NCBI GenBank assembly: GCA_037447655.1
Contig: JBBHKE010002511.1
Coordinates: forward strand, 51,182-115,181
DNA length: 64,000 nucleotides
Reading direction: 5' to 3'
Source: Zygnema cylindricum
Taxonomy: Eukaryota > Streptophyta > Zygnematophyceae > Zygnematales > Zygnemataceae
Shown: piece by piece, positions 45,326 to 56,840 of the stretch
How positions within the stretch are numbered: position 1 is the first letter of the stretch
Layout: each line of letters opens with the position of its first letter
Position numbers and translations under genes: made by a program
Notes under the pieces: model-generated
What the model was told of the DNA's origin: nothing
The model's input: the letters and a program-made list of their open reading frames with translations, nothing else
The model's database searches: none

Positions 45326-45419
45326 GTGGAAGTACAAGAGCCGTCCGATATAGATGAAACACACTCGATGAATTACGACCAATCAAAAAGAAATGTCCGA
45401 ACGGCTCTGGTACTTCCAC
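45326..45419. other. Long hairpin with 22-base arms
   Basis: The arms 45326-45347 (starting GTGGAAGTAC) and 45398-45419 (ending GTACTTCCAC) can pair at 20 of 22 positions around a 50-base loop. The arm length is in the range of plant small RNA precursors, but a transposon foldback is an equal possibility. Confidence 0.55.
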
Positions 45420-45420
45420 G

Positions 45421-47090
45421 TTCACATATACACTTTGCAACAGAAATGATCTTAGGCGATGTACTTATAAATCATAAACGTGGCATGATCCAACACGGTG
45501 CCCGACGAAAAAAAAAACGTGGCATGATCCGGCAGGTTTTAAAGCGTGCCGATTCGTCGCGTCTAGATTCGCTACCACCATCCACACGGACGAAAAGTTC
45601 ATCGAAATCTTGGCCCTCTGTCTTTTTCGGGACCGTACCTGAAGCCTGTGTACGTACACTGACAATTGTAATTTTACGGTAATGAAATCTACAGCTGTTG
45701 TACTTTTGTTCGCAATGCACAAAAGAAAGGAGTACGGTTGCGTATATAGGGTACAAGATGGAGAAAATAGCGTAAAAAAGAATGCAAAAATAGTTCCTAC
45801 TTATTTTATATCGTAATGTACGTAATTCGACGACTTACGGTAATATATTTTTGTAAAAAATAATTTACTCAGTGTTTCTGGCTCATTCAGTATTTCAGTC
45901 GCTGGGTTTTTTTTTCCTTTTTTTTTCTTTTTATTTTTATTTTTTCAATTTATTTTTCTCTTTTTTTCCGTGTCCCTTCCCAAGGCCTTATCCAACAAAA
46001 GGACATCACGTAGAAAGTCCCACCTGTGACATATTGTAGAGTGCCACGCTGGCAAGAGTTTTTAATGCGTGAGTTAGCTGGGAGTACGGGCATTGGGTAC
46101 TAAGTATCGCAAATTTTATTGCTTTCTTACAGGACAAACAGTATATTTAGTTCGATGGGCTATCTCCGCATCTGTCTGAGGACCAGTAAGAATGGTCACG
46201 TCGCCTCTCTGACACTCTGACAGTCTGTCGTCAGGTGCCGAGTCCTGACAACGGAGAAGTCTACTTTTGTCAAGATTCTGTTACGAGAATCATTGATAAA
46301 AAGTTTCCGAAATTCTCTCCGTATTGTTCGCACAAAAGGTATAAAAAGGGGTACTGCCCTAGACTTCTAGGGGATTCGTCCTTTTCGCACGTGTAAGTAT
46401 CTACACCGCCAATCATGTGGATCTTCAGAGTATGACTAGATACCGCTGACATCATAATTTCAACGCTTCTCGGCTCCAAAGGCGGTCCCAAAATGGTCAA
46501 CTTATTTCTCAATCGACAGGGAGGGGGAAATCTGTCGCCGTACTCGCTGATTTTTTCGAGGTTGCCGAATCCGTACGTTCCTCCTTTTGATTGGTTCGCA
46601 TTTTCAAATCGCCGCGTTGGCGCCAGTGAAGCATCTCGAACAGCAGGATTACTTTGAATTGCATAGAACCACCTGCCAACTCACCCTGCGCGTCTATCAC
46701 TCACGTCTATCTGAGATACCGTACTTTTCTGTCCGATATAGCTGACAGGAATCCATCTGACAGCGGCGTCAGGATGTCCAGGTGTATCCAGCGCATGCGT
46801 ACGGAAATGCCTTCATTTTCACATGCGAATGTCGACCGCATGTTAGATTCTCCGTTACACGAACAGCGTGGTTCGAAGGTTTCGTACCAATAATATTTAA
46901 TGCGAAGGAAACAAAGAAAACTTTATTTCAATGCGAAGGTCCCACATTGAAGGTCGCCAATAACCGCGCCGAGGCTATAGGTGGATTTTTCATATCCACT
47001 TGAAACCGGTTTTCCGAACCTACCATTCAGGTGTGGAATGTGTACCATGCCAGCCTGTCATGAGAATTGTAAGTGGCTCTGACTCCAAGA
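45421..47090. other. Intergenic DNA without recognised genes
   Basis: Only short open frames without recognisable domains are present. A T-rich stretch lies at 45907-45967. Nothing else could be supported. Confidence 0.55.
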
Positions 47091-47096
47091 TTACTT

Positions 47097-48248
47097 CACC
47101 GCCCATCGCTATTAGGAAAGTTGCCTTCACGTGTTATAGTGTTCCCTTGACGTATATGGCCGCTTTTAGAAAAGCGTAGTAAAATAAAAAGCTTTTCCGG
47201 CGGGACCTTAACTTCTACTGTGCTGTAGCTTCGAGGAAGCGTCCAACATTAAGAAATGACCCAATAAAATTTCCCCTTAGGGTGCGTCTCTATATGCCAA
47301 AGTAAGGGTTTTTTTCTGTCGTTTTACTGTAAAACTTAGAGCCGTACCGCGTCTGTTTCAACCGTAAAGAAAAATAGAAAAAAGGAAAAGTACATTTTGA
47401 GTCATCATCGAATTTAAAATGTACCACATGTTGTCGTTTTGTGTTCTTCGACCCACGGCCACGCCAAAAAACGTCATCTTCAAACTTTTCTTTAAAACAC
47501 AGGTCCGATGTGTTTTAAAACAAATTACTTTCGAAAACAAATAGGAACACGTATTCGCACTTGTAAAAAGTTTTCCAAAATTTTCAAAAGAATTCAAGCG
47601 ACGACGAAAAGTGCACGATCCGCTATGTTTTGTCCGTTTACGTTCAGGTATGACGAGTTAAAGTACACATTTTGTTTGGTTATGTCCGTTTGCGCCTGGT
47701 ACGTATTTTATGTCGCCAGGGGGCTAGAAGGCGGTACGTCTACAATGTCACGAAAAGTCATGCGACGTCACAAGTACCTACAAAAAATAGCGTGCGTCAT
47801 CACAGATTGTACACTGTCGACAGCCGTCATGGGCATTGTCGACGTATACAATCGTCACGCCCTTAAAAGACAACTTCGTTTGGTACACATAGGGACACCC
47901 GAAATCCGGGTCCGCCGGATCTGCGCTAAAAAACAAAGTAAATTCTCTAAGTTTGAAGTACATAGAGACGCACCCTTAGAATTATTAACATTAAAGTCGG
48001 TCGCGACATTTATTGGCAGAAAACCGTAGAACATCGTAAACAGCACTACATCGCTCATCGTTTTTAGTGTTGATAACACTAATTTGGTCGCGACATTTTT
48101 GGCCAAGAATCACAAAATAAAGTTAACAAAATTATTTAAAAACGTCTACTACAGTCTGCCACGTCTCCTCGCACTAAACTAGTATTATTAATTATAGTTT
48201 CGCATTAACACTAATAAATCTTTAACGCTAATAAGGAAGAGTGGTGTA
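47097..48248. mobile_element. Possible TA-type MITE interrupted by a PIF-like element
   Basis: TTCACCGCCCATCGCTATTAG at the left and GCTAATAAGGAAGAGTGGTG at the right resemble the two ends of the TACACCG MITE family in opposite orientation. The intact 47280-47975 element lies between them. The ends match only in part, so the pairing is tentative. Confidence 0.35.
47280..47975. mobile_element. 696-bp PIF/Harbinger-like non-autonomous element
   Basis: The terminal inverted repeats GGGTGCGTCTCTAT and ATAGAGACGCACCC are perfect and are flanked by the trinucleotide TTA (47277-47279 and 47976-47978), as expected of PIF/Harbinger transposons. No transposase frame is visible. A relative lies at 44250-45200. 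Confidence 0.82.
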
Positions 48249-48416
48249 ATGCATTCAAGGGAGTGGATTACAATCCGCCACGTCTCCTTACACCTCGATA
48301 CTATAAGCTATAATTTCATATTTACAATAAAATTTCCATTAACAGATAATGGTGGGCAGTTGAATATCGAACTGAAATCGACTATTTTGAAATTTCAACA
48401 TCTAGGAACTACAATA

Positions 48417-48632
48417 CACCGTGAATCGCTATTAGTGTCAAAGTTTTTTTGTCACTTACAACATCTTTTCTCCATACAAACTTGTCATATTATGAATCTG
48501 ACGGTTGCAATTGACAACCAAGATTCTCACCTTCCCATTGGCAGCCTTCATAGGAAAATCGGACAAGTGTATATTGAGAAAAGATGATTTAAGTGGCAAA
48601 AAAAATATTAACACTAACAGCAATACACTGTG
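48417..48632. mobile_element. 216-bp MITE of the TACACCGTG subfamily
   Basis: The left repeat CACCGTGAATCGCTATTAG and a right repeat ending ATACACTGTG are flanked by TA (48415-48416 and 48633-48634). The inverted repeats extend for more than 50 bp, including TTTGTCACTTACAACATC and the complementary GATGATTTAAGTGGCAAA. Confidence 0.8.
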
Positions 48633-48634
48633 TA

Positions 48635-51600
48635 TCTTCGGTGCTATAGAAGTTACAGTTCATTAGTCACGCTAATTTATGTTATTGTTCAAATCCGCAT
48701 GAAGTTCCATATGATTTTTATATCTCGTCCCCCCAAAAAGCCATTTCCATAACAAAACAAATAATAAACGTAAAAGTTATAGTTTCAAAGTTAACAACAT
48801 AAAAAAATCACAAGTTAATATCAATCTGAATTATAATTCATATGAAAATGATACACTTATACGTTATTTGTATGTTTTGCACAACTTTTTATTATTTCAG
48901 GTTTTACGAACGAGATATTATAACATTTTATTTTTTAGTCAAGACAATTAAAGTTGTAAAGTTGTGCTAAAAAATTACGAACAAATCATAATACACACTA
49001 AGAAAACAATAAAAATCATTTTATAACACTGTATATCGTGTGTTAAACATAAATGTCCTCCTCTATATGCACATTTTTATTGTTTGTCATATTGGGGGAA
49101 GGTTCTATATACAAGACACAAAGTACTTAATGTCCATAACAACTCACATTTTAATCATTTTATATTAAAACTTTGATTTTAAATCTTCAAAAGGCAAAAA
49201 AAAAAAAAAAAAAAAATAACCCATAGTTTATATGTTCGATTTTAATATGAGCGTTAGTTATTTGTTTATCGTATAATATGTGACGCGCAATTTTTTTTGT
49301 TGATCAACAATGCGTAACAGGCTTCGGTGTGTTATGATTACCTTACTGTGAATCCATTTACCTTCGTTACCTTCCACACTAACACGTTATCTCCACTCTT
49401 ATAACTTTATCAAGCTAAAAAACCATTGAGCCGTATGACGTGATTTATCGCACGATTGTAACATGCAATACACGTTTGATTGTGATTTTGTACTATTTCA
49501 TACGATTCAACAATAATATTGTAATCGACGGTATGGCGATGACTCCTATAAAATGTATATCTCTTTTGTCAAAAAAGTCAATCCCTAAGTTTCGTTGAAC
49601 TTGCTTCATTTTTTGTAGTATAATTGTAAATCCATAATTTATTAACCAACAAATAAATTCCTTAATTTTAGTTTGATGTGTTTTGCCAAAAGATTGGAAG
49701 GCTTTATACAGTATATATTGTTGGTATACGTAATATATAAATAAATACACGAAATTTTGTTTTTAGATAAAAATGCATTAATAGTTGTAATTTATGACAC
49801 AGTCAATACGTGTATACCAGTCGAAACCAATTAATCATTCATAGTATTTTAACCCTGTTTATTGAGATGATATTTTACTAAGCTAAAAATAGGGTATCAC
49901 TTATAACTGCAAAGACGGTAAGTATGTTACCTACCAATGCCGGGCATGGGACAAACAAGTTTGTTTTTCAATAGCATATGGTAGGTTATAAAATCACGTG
50001 GTATATTTGAGGTTGCGGAAAAAACATAATAAATTACAAAAATTACAGTGTGAATCGTTATAAATGTTATTAGCATCGTATGAGTTACCTTAAATTACGA
50101 TTGGAATGTACAACATAATTAACAATACAACTTTTCAATAGTGTTAATAAGCATTCACACTAACTAAAAGGGTATTAATGTAACAAATAGACAAGGTCAT
50201 TAGTTATGGGAAAATCAGTGGCGTTGATACGAGAAGACGCACTCGCATTTGATTCATAATAACAATGATAAGAGAAAATTGCGCAAATTTGTTATCACAT
50301 GTTGAAAAGTTGATATGCGAACACATAACGCAATTGTTAGAATATGGAAGAGTGCAAATAAATTAGTATAGTGTTTGCTAATGAGTGTTGTCGTTTTGTC
50401 AAGGTTAGGTCATTAACCCCAAACGTGCGTACTATGCAGTCAATTTTTTATTTTCATTTTTTGCACTTAAATTTATGTTAGTATCGGTTTATACTAAACC
50501 TTAGTATTGATGTCGGTGTAGCCGTACATCTTACTATTATAAATTATGTTTTTTTTTAATTTTTGTTTTTGCGCAAGAAAAATCGCACTTGAGTAGGGTT
50601 AATATCTCCAAAAACCTTACCACATTTGTTGTAATATGTTGCGATGTAAACTAAGTAAGCCACGTTGAGAGGCTCGTTAGTGAGATTGCTTATACGCAAG
50701 GAGCAATGCACGTATTTTACATTATAGCAATGCAACATTTGCCAATGTTTACCGTACAATTTGCAATCAAAAATTGATTAGTGATATGTCACTAATTTGA
50801 TGGGTATTTGCGTGCTATATTTGCTTTTGGTCTTAAGGTTTCCAACGGTTGAAATGATCGACAAAATATTTAATTTAAGAATATTTAGCAATTGTATCCT
50901 TTGACCCAAAATGCTATTCGAGCCGCATCCCATCGACCATCGCTACATCATTGGGCCAATGCTCATTGACCATAGTATTGATGCAAGGCATTACACATCA
51001 CCGTCTTTGGTTGTTTACCGCTTTAATTTTCAGCGAAGCTAGTAAATATGTGAAACAAATAACTAAAGAAATAAAATGATAAGGAATAAAAATATGATTT
51101 TTAATGGCGGCGAAGCCAAAGGCTTTATATGCGTTGGTTTTCATGTCAATTTGGCACATCCCTCAAACAAAATTAGCGCGGCATACGGGGAAAGCAGACA
51201 TCGATTTGCACCCGATATCATTAGATTTGGAAGGAGCAATAAAGTTTTATTAATAAAACGACAAAGCAACAAATAACAGTTCCACCAGCCAAAAATCAGT
51301 TTTAAGTTTTGAATTTAGCGATTCGGACAAGGAACTCCCACGTTTCCGCGATTCGCGACACCTTATTTTTGACTGAAAGTAATAATAAACCGCCAAAACC
51401 CTAAACAGGCAAAACAAGAAATTGTTTTCTACAACGGTTCGACCTAAATTTCCACTTCCGGATACGGCGACCAATAAGAGACCGCAAGAAACAGACCAAT
51501 GAGACAAAAATTTTAAATTATACTTCAACTTTTTCTCGCAGCACTAACTGGAAACTTTACGCACTACCACAAAAATATGTATTTTAAATTTGTTACGATT

Positions 51601-53470
51601 GTTAATTTCTTTCTAACAGGAAATACCGGCGCAAAAGACGGAGACCAGTAAGAAACCACAAGAAAACAAAAAAATGGAACAGAAAATTGTTTATTTTTTT
51701 CGTGCGGTACATCATACCGAATCTTCCAAAAAAAAAAAAAACTATGTTTTCTTATATCGTATTCACAATTCAGTTCCGCAGAGTTTCGAAATAGGTGAAG
51801 TTTCCGTCGTAACAAAAGCTTTTTGTACGCTTGTATAGATGTCACAGTCACAATAAATAATTAAATATAATACGACAAGCGTACGAACGACCATATACGA
51901 CAGCGTAACAAAGGCCTCATGCCACGATGGAAAATCGCCCTGCGTTGTTGGGCTCAGCGATACGCGGTACAAACTTTGTTAACAGTGAAGATACAAAAAA
52001 CGCACGGAAAAGTATAGTACGATGTGTGAACTCCACTGTAGTGACGTATAACGCCGGAGGAAAATGTCGTGTTTCGCCATCTCGCTTCCTGGAGAATTTG
52101 ATGACGTCATGATTTCTGAACAAATATAGATTTCAACGGCGTAGATTTGGTGCTAAAAATTAGAAATCTAGGGCAGTGCTTGTGGAATATCGAATATCGA
52201 GGCACAAAAAAACAAAACTCCAGTATCGTCTTTCGAGAGATTGCCACGATATCACATAACGCACTGAATAACAGTACTTTAGCTATTTTAGCTTTTTACC
52301 ATTTTAACTTATATTTTTTCTTGTTTTTAAGTGGAGCTGTACCCCTTTACTATAGTCTATAGTAGAAAAAGTTAAATTACATTTTTTTTTTTTTTGCTTA
52401 TTGAGTTTCTGTTTACTGTATAGAGCTATGGATTAGAGCAATATTTGACCGTCCACGTTTCATCCGAGAAACTTTTGACGGTCAGATTTTCGCGTCAGAA
52501 AAATTTCTGACACCCCAAAAATATCCACACTGGAGCCGCGGCCGAATATCCGATTCATATTCCCATCGCGTATTTCCAATATTATTATTGTTGACTATCG
52601 CGAATTTATATTGGTCTCAAATATAACAAAAAAGAGTGAAAATTTTCACAAAACGACATTTTTACAAATAGTTTCAAAACTTTGAGCCTTAAATCCGTCA
52701 CGATAAAATTCCCGAAAAAACTGTTCAATAAAATCTTATCGTTTTTGTCTCCACTTGCTTCGTAAGTTTTCAAACCCAACCTCTTCCCTCCGCCTGTCAC
52801 TCATGTCCGTACAATTATTCACACTCTCTGACACGAAGACATTTTGACACAGAAATCTCGCCTGCTTTCAAAACATATCGTACGGTCCGTCCCTTTCTCC
52901 TGCCAGTTACATCACCTGTCCAGCCACCTCCCACCGACCAAATTACCCTTCCGCCCCGCCAGCTGCCAAAGCGTTTTGTCAGCTTGGGCCACGCGTCAAC
53001 CAAGAAAAAAACTCCCAAATCCAAACGCCTCGTATGTCACGTGATTCGGGTACTTCTCGTAAATGTCGCATTGGTCAAAAGGTACGTCCATGTACATTTA
53101 TGTACTTGATATTCTACGCCGTACGTATAGTACGGACCTCGTGGCGAGATAAGGCGGCCCCGCGGGCTCCTTTTTTTTTTCGATGCCCGTCGGCGACTGC
53201 CACGTTCGCTCCAGATCTTCCCGAGCGTCGGATTTTGCGCAGAAAAGACAAAAAAGAGTGTCGTCGAGTAGAACAGAGAACCGGAAGAAAGAAATTATTT
53301 CGGAAGGAAGGAAAAAACAGACGAGACAAAGCGATAAAACTTTCAACCATTTTACAAAGTGAAAGAGGAAAGCTCCGAGAGACCTTTGTTTTTTCTAAAA
53401 ATCTCAGGAGAGAGAAGTCACACCTTGTAAGAAAATAATTGTGGGCAAAAAAGAAAAAGTCAAGGGTCAC
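48635..53470. other. AT-rich intergenic DNA and upstream region of the kinase gene
   Basis: Open frames here are short and carry no recognisable domain. A 20-base A-tract is at about 49198-49217. From about 52800 the sequence becomes less AT-rich and may contain the kinase promoter and 5' untranslated region, but no TATA box or transcription start could be fixed. Confidence 0.55.

Positions 53471-53473
<3 letters not shown>

Positions 53474-53531
<58 letters not shown>
53474..53531 (+). repeat. CT microsatellite upstream of the kinase gene
   Basis: An almost pure (CT)n tract of about 58 bp ends 128 bp before the kinase start codon. CT tracts in this position are common in plant 5' untranslated regions and core promoters. 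Confidence 0.93.
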
Positions 53532-53533
<2 letters not shown>

Positions 53534-53659
53534 GGAGAAGGTACAGCAGAGATATAGGCAATATTTCCAAAAAAGGGACTAAACCCATTTCAGATATTGA
53601 CAAGAAAGACAAAACCCATTTTTTGAAAAAAAAAAAGAGCTTTAGAAAAAGGGGTACAA

Positions 53660-56495
53660 ATGGAGTCTTACGTGTCGGTGGCCTCCATGGCTCCTCCCAC
53701 GCCTCATTCTGAAGGGGCAGACTCAAAAAAAAGTTGGGTCAGAGGAAAACTTTTGGGTTCCGGTTCTTACGGAAGAGTTCACATGGGAATCGATGTTTTT
53801 AACGGAAACTTGTTCGCCGTAAAATCGGCTGGAGGAGCCGATTCTCAAAGTGAGGCGAAAAATATCGCCGATTTAAATGCTTTGGAAAACGAAATTTCGA
53901 TTATGAGAGATATTAATCATAGCAAGGTGAGGATTTTGATGTAGTGTAGTTTTTTTAATTTTTTTTCGGGTTCTGAAAGTTTTTTTTTTTTTTTTTTTTA
54001 AAGAGGGAGGCAAGCGGGAGTTAGGGAGGGGAAATCCCAAAAAGGGAAAGATGGAGTACATTTATCCAGAAATGTACCTTTTTTCTGTTCTCTCCTCCCT
54101 CCCCCCTCTCTCCCTTTTTCTCTCCAGTCCATTTTTGTTCTCCCTTTTCTCTCTTCCTTCCCACTTTCTTTTTATTTCTGACCCTTCCGCTACTGCAACT
54201 TCTTCGTCTATCCCTCGCCCTCTCCTTTCCCCTCACATTGCTCACCTTCTCCCTTCCCTCCACTCCCTTCCCCTCCCTTCCCCTCCCTTCCCCATTTCCC
54301 CATTTCCCCAAACTTCTTTCATCCACTCCCTCATTTCCCATTTGTTTTTCTAATCCTCTCCTTCTCTCTCCCTCCCCTTTCTCCCTTCCTTCAGGTAATC
54401 CAGTACCTGGGCTCTGATTGGTCGGTGGAGTCTGGCCGTCGAGTTCGTCACTTGCGCGTCGAACACATGCCAGGCGGCAGCCTCTCTGACCTCATCAAGG
54501 TCAGCTATTTTGTCTTATTCACACAGATTTCTGTCGATTTCACACTGGTGTTTTATTTTCGCCTACGTGCTGATTTTTGTTTTAGCGGAAAGATTCGGCT
54601 TGTACTTATACGGAGATTTGACTTTTGTTGACTTTCTCGAAAATTTCTATTTGTATTATTATTTTATGATTAGTGTTATCTGAATTCCTAAACAGGTTCT
54701 GTCAAGGAATACAGAAACTGACCTGAATGTCTGTCCCTTTTCTCCTTTTTTCTTGTCTTCAGGATATGGGAGGCCATTTAGAAGAATCTCTGATCAAAAA
54801 ATATACGCGAGATATAGTTTCCGGTCTCGCTTACCTCCACTCCCTTGATATAGTCCACGGAGACATAAAAGGAAAAAACATCCTTGTGGGTCAAGGATCG
54901 GTCAAAATCGCCGATTTCGGAACTGCGTGGAAACTAAACACTCCCAAAAGCTCAGTTCCGTCAAAATCTTCAACAGAAAACTTGACAGGAAACACAGCAT
55001 TAACGGAAAACACAACGGAAACCGTGACAGAAGCTTCCATGGGAGGCTGGACAGGAAAAGTTGCAGAAAAAGGTACAGGAAATGCAACAGAGAACGGAAC
55101 GGAAAGCACAGCAATGTTGTGTGATAAAACAGGAGTTAGTGTGAAATTGGGAGGAGGAGTGAAGGGTACAATTGCTTACATGAGTCCGGAAGCTGCCAAA
55201 GAAGAATCCGAACAAAGTTCAAAAATCGATATTTGGAGTTTGGGATGTACTGTTATGGAAATGGCTTCTGGTTTACCTCCATGGAGTGAAATTACAGGAG
55301 GAGCTTTTGCAGTTTTATATGCGATTAGTTGCACAAAAAAGCTTCCAAAGGTGAGATTTTTTTGACTGGGTTGAGCAGAAAATGGTCAGTTTTTTCAACT
55401 GTGGAAAGTTAAAATTCGTTAAGTTTTTTGAAATTGCTGTATGATAGGGGTTTAAAAGCTGCGGATTTAACATTTAAGGGGTTTTCGTCTCAAAGAGGAA
55501 ATGTGTTTACTTTTATGTTTTAGGTTATCGCCTTTCCTCCACCTTATTTTTCTTACTTCTGTTGTCCTTTGTACTGTTTTTTTTTGCAGATGCCTCCCGG
55601 TTTGAATCCCAATGCAATCAATTTTATTTCAAAATGTTTAAACCGAGATCCTTCAAAAAGACCATCGGCAATTGAACTTCTCAACCATCCTTTTCTCGCA
55701 GAAAGGTCAAATCTCATCTCTCGAAAACCTTCCCCAATTTTTATTTCCTCTCCTTCTGCACAAGAAAGCAACAGAATGTATTACCAACCTCCATCCAGAA
55801 CCTCTCTCTCTCTCTCCTCACCATTCTCCTCCGCTCTCTCCTCCCCTCTCTACTCCTCCCCCTCCTCTCCCTCGCTTATTCCCCCCTCTCCCTCCTTCAC
55901 CAATCCTCCCTCCTGCACTCCTCCCTCTCCCACCACTGTCTTCACTCCTCCCCAGAGGTCTAACTCCAATGGCTCTCCTTCTCCCCTCTGGACTCCATGG
56001 CACTCCTCTGAAACCGATCCTCTCTCCTTCTCCCCCTCCCTCTCTTTCGAAGACCCAAATGTCTCTAATTTTTCTTTAGAAAAAAATGAAGGAGCTTTTG
56101 ATACTAATAACACTCGAAAAGCCTACCACTCGGCTATCAATAGAGGAAAGGGAAGTTTAGCTCAATTCCGGGCAGTGAAAAGATCTGCAAATACTGCGGG
56201 AATCGATGAGATTTTTGAAGAAAAAGAAATTCAGGGTCAAAAAAGGATTAGAAATCCAAAATGTCTTTCTCCCATGGAAATTTCTACAGTAAATATGGTG
56301 GAGGAGAGTGAAATCAGGGCTCCTGTAACTCCCGCAATTACGGGAATGAACGGAACTGAAATTGAACAAAGAACGGTGAAGGGAACAGAATACGGATGGA
56401 GTGGAAATGATTCCGGATTTTGTAACTCAAGTTTGGGAATGTTTGCGGATGGAGGTGAACCGAGGAAATGGATCGTTGTTAGATCACCAAAATAA
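53660..56495 (+). CDS. MEKK-like MAPKKK serine/threonine kinase, four exons
   Basis: Joined exons 53660-53926, 54395-54499, 54763-55350 and 55590-56495 give 621 residues. All three introns have GT-AG ends and lie between codons. From family knowledge the protein resembles plant MAPKKKs of the MAPKKK15-21 type, which phosphorylate MAP2Ks. Visible motifs: glycine loop GSGSYGRV (33-40), AVK lysine K55, helix-C Glu E78, YLGSDWS and MPGGSLSDLIK in exon 2, catalytic loop HGDIKGKNIL (156-165, with G where R or C is usual), DFG 175-177, GTIAYMSPE ending at 267, IDIWSLGCTVMEMASGLPPW and RPSAIELLNHPF. Between DFG and SPE are 87 residues, far more than usual. The C-terminal 240 or so residues are rich in Ser-Pro and Thr-Pro and have no recognised domain. 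The start at 53660 is the first ATG of the frame that precedes a complete kinase domain. Confidence 0.88.
53927..54394 (+). other. Intron 1 of the kinase gene
   Basis: The donor is AAG|GTGAGG and the acceptor TTCCTTCAG|GTAATC. The intron is 468 bp and is strongly pyrimidine-rich on the sense strand from 54080 to its end, with a T-tract near 53981-53999. Confidence 0.85.
54500..54762 (+). other. Intron 2 of the kinase gene
   Basis: The donor is AAG|GTCAGC and the acceptor CTTGTCTTCAG|GATATG. Length is 263 bp. Splicing joins DLIK to DMGGHLEES, the normal spacing in this kinase family. Confidence 0.85.
55351..55589 (+). other. Intron 3 of the kinase gene
   Basis: The donor is AAG|GTGAGA and the acceptor TTTTTTTTTGCAG|ATGCCT. 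Length is 239 bp. Splicing joins KKLPK to MPPGLNPNAINF. Confidence 0.88.
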
Positions 56496-56502
56496 AGTCG
56501 TT

Positions 56503-56509
56503 CACTCTC

Positions 56510-56600
<91 letters not shown>

Positions 56601-56722
56601 CTCCTCTCTCTCCCCCCCCCTCTCTCTCTCCCCCCTCTCTCTCTCTCCCCCCCTCTCCCCCTCTCTCTCCCCTTTCTCCCTCTCTCCCCCTCTCATCCCC
56701 TCTCCCTTCCACCCGTGATATA

Positions 56723-56798
<76 letters not shown>

Positions 56799-56840
56799 GA
56801 CACACACTTCTGAATCTCTCCCTCCCTCTCTTTCCTCTGT
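56503..56840 (+). repeat. Long CT-rich microsatellite cluster downstream of the kinase gene
   Basis: Pure (CT)n tracts at about 56513-56597 and 56727-56794 are separated by C-rich imperfect repeats. The cluster begins within 20 bp of the kinase stop codon, so it probably lies in or next to the 3' untranslated region. Confidence 0.92.

Noticed and set aside
53034-53438. A 134-codon frame upstream of the kinase as a separate gene
   Set aside because: Arg/Lys-rich composition without a domain, overlapping open frames on the other strand, and a position that fits the kinase promoter or 5' untranslated region.
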